64,000 bases of DNA from Agrypnia vestita (Eukaryota > Arthropoda > Insecta > Trichoptera > Phryganeidae). The notes beneath the pieces are model-generated. The model worked only from the letters and a program-made list of their open reading frames with translations. It was not told where the DNA came from and did not search any database. The position numbers were made by a program, and so were the translations under genes. Every line of letters starts with the position of its first letter. Position 1 is the stretch's first letter. This document shows positions 62,625 to 64,000 of the stretch, in pieces. The DNA lies in contig JADDOH010007968.1 in NCBI GenBank assembly GCA_016648135.1, forward strand, positions 1-64,000, read 5' to 3'.

Positions 62625-63475
62625 AAAGATGAATCTTCTTCTTCTTCTTCATTAGCCTTATTCCCTCCACTGCTGGATGTAGGCCTCTTCCATTTTCTTC
62701 CACTCATCTCTGTTTCTCCGCCTTCGCATTCAGGTCCTTCCTGCTTTTTGGACTATGTCATCGGACCACTTTTCGGGAGGTCTTCCGACGCTTCTATTTT
62801 TCGTCCAGAGCCTCCACTGTAGGATTCTGGGTGCCCATCTAGTATCCTCCTGTCGAGCCATATGTCCAGCCCACTGCCATTTTAGTTTTGCAATGCGGTC
62901 CATAATATCGGTAACTTTTGTTCGGCGTCTTATTTCTTCATTTCTGATTTTATCTCGAAGGCTTACGCATCTGCCTTTCCATGGCCCGCTGTGTACATTT
63001 TAATTTCTGTGTGTTTTTTTCTATTAGTATTGCTGTTTCTAGTCCATATGTCAACATCGGTAGAATACATGTATCGAACATTTTTCTTTTCAGGCATATT
63101 GGGATTTCTTTATTTTCAAACAAGTGTTTCAATTTACCAATTGCTGCCCAGCCCAAACCTATTCTTCTTGGTAGTTCTGCTGTTTGGTTTTCTTTTCCCA
63201 GCTTTATCTTATGACCAAGATACACATATTCCTCAACTGTTTCTATTTCGCAATTGTTTATTGTGAATTTGTGTTTGGATGTGGTTAAATTTTTGTTTTT
63301 CGTGTGTTCATTTCCAAACCTGTTGCTTTCGATACTTCTTGCAATTTTCTGGTCATAGATTCCATATCTCTTACATTATTGCTAACAATCACTATATCTC
63401 CTGCAAACCTGAGGTGGCTCAGACAGGTGCCGTTTGAATCATCGACAGAAATATTATTCTACTCCAAATTCGTTT
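62625..63475 (-). pseudogene. RTE-type LINE with palm motif, copy C2
   Basis: On the minus strand, SHLRFAGDIVIVSNNVRDME (the catalytic FADD block, here FAGD) and EVSKATGLEMNTRKTKI near 63420-63300 precede MYLGHKIKLGKENQTAELPR, RIGLGWAAIGKLKHLFENKE, LPMLTYGLETAILIEKNTQK and QRAMERQM (63225-62950). A frame change follows, then CVSLRDKIRNEEIRRRTKVT, DIMDRIAKLKWQWAGHMARQ and SVGRPPEKWSDDIVQ to about 62640, ending in AGAAGAAGA. Loss of one catalytic Asp and several frameshifts mark it as dead. It is the longest LINE fragment in the window. Confidence 0.9.
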
Positions 63476-64000
63476 AACCATCTACAGAAACAATTTGCAA
63501 ACATAGAAACATATATATTAAAAATTAAATTAGTTATCGCTAGTGGTCGCTAGAGAAAGGACGGAAAGTCTAATAAAACAAAAACTAAAATGTGCCTTCC
63601 TACACCAAAAACAAAACCAATCTTCAGAAATAAATTATCATTAACATTTTTAACATTACTAGGCTTTCTTTCCAATATAGGTACAATACACGATTACTTA
63701 ACTAATATTTAAACTTGTCTATTACCTATTGTTGCAATCTGTAATAAAATTTAAGTGTGTATCTATTGTTTCGAAAGTGTAATTAAATGTAAATGTATAC
63801 AAACAACCTACTTTGAAACAAGCATTGCCTAGTTGACTAGTTTTAATACATACAAATATAAAATAAATTGTTCAAAACATATATTATAAACAAGGAATTT
63901 ATAAATATTTTTTTAAAAATTGAAACTTCCAAATATGACATTACGCATCCGGGAAATTTCTTGGCTCGTATGGCAGGCATTCCTTTTCTGCTTTAAATAG
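63476..64000. other. Unassigned AT-rich end of window
   Basis: No gene or recurring repeat was recognised in the last 500 bases. Confidence 0.35.

Noticed and set aside
1..64000. CRISPR arrays, operons, prophage or other prokaryotic systems
   Set aside because: No regularly spaced short repeats, no ribosome binding site driven gene strings, and the mobile elements are all eukaryotic.

Overview
The window looks like intronic or intergenic DNA from an insect with a large, AT-rich, transposon-loaded nuclear genome. A moth or other lepidopteran is my best guess, but the sequence does not prove the order. The evidence is eukaryotic mobile DNA throughout: mariner, hAT-like, PIF/Harbinger-like and other terminal-inverted-repeat (TIR) elements, RTE-type and Jockey-like LINE tails, a tRNA-derived SINE, and Penelope-like retroelements (PLEs) with hammerhead ribozymes. 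There are no bacterial operons and no long intact host genes. Most open frames here are chance or belong to decayed transposons.

Layout. 1-10 kb: a cecropia-type mariner tail, several copies of an 'ACTCCCTTTC' element (one interrupted by a second element carrying a perfect 61-bp inverted repeat), a 1,030-bp hAT-like element with an exact 8-bp target duplication built from ACTTCA-rich repeats, and a LINE tail. 10-23 kb: a truncated PLE with a degenerate GIY-YIG domain and a hammerhead motif, a SINE, a Harbinger-like element inserted inside a palindromic MITE, foldback MITEs, and a GC-rich island. 23-41 kb: LINE tails, a small TA-flanked element with a transposase N-terminal remnant, a second hAT-like element with TATCCGG subterminal repeats, and a strong cluster of heat-shock-element arrays at 39.6-39.8 kb. 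41-48 kb: a decayed LINE with reverse transcriptase motifs, a hammerhead inside a perfect 51-bp inverted repeat, a full-length but frameshifted mariner with intact TIRs, and the best host exon candidate (47475-47600). 48-64 kb: more LINE tails, a second PLE GIY-YIG remnant, a candidate 50-bp exon, long PLE-type palindromes, a MITE interrupted by a LINE with a 7-bp target duplication, and two tandemly placed RTE-type LINE tails.

How it fits together. The two exon candidates, plus stretches of non-repetitive sequence rich in TAATTA, octamer and nuclear-receptor half-sites, suggest large introns of a developmental regulator or neuronal gene. I could not identify that gene. The most notable signals are (i) a collection of PLE termini from several families with hammerhead cores in different states of decay, (ii) the heat-shock-element array carried by a repeat, and (iii) several clean nested insertions that give a relative order of transposition. 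I found no coherent undescribed multi-gene system.
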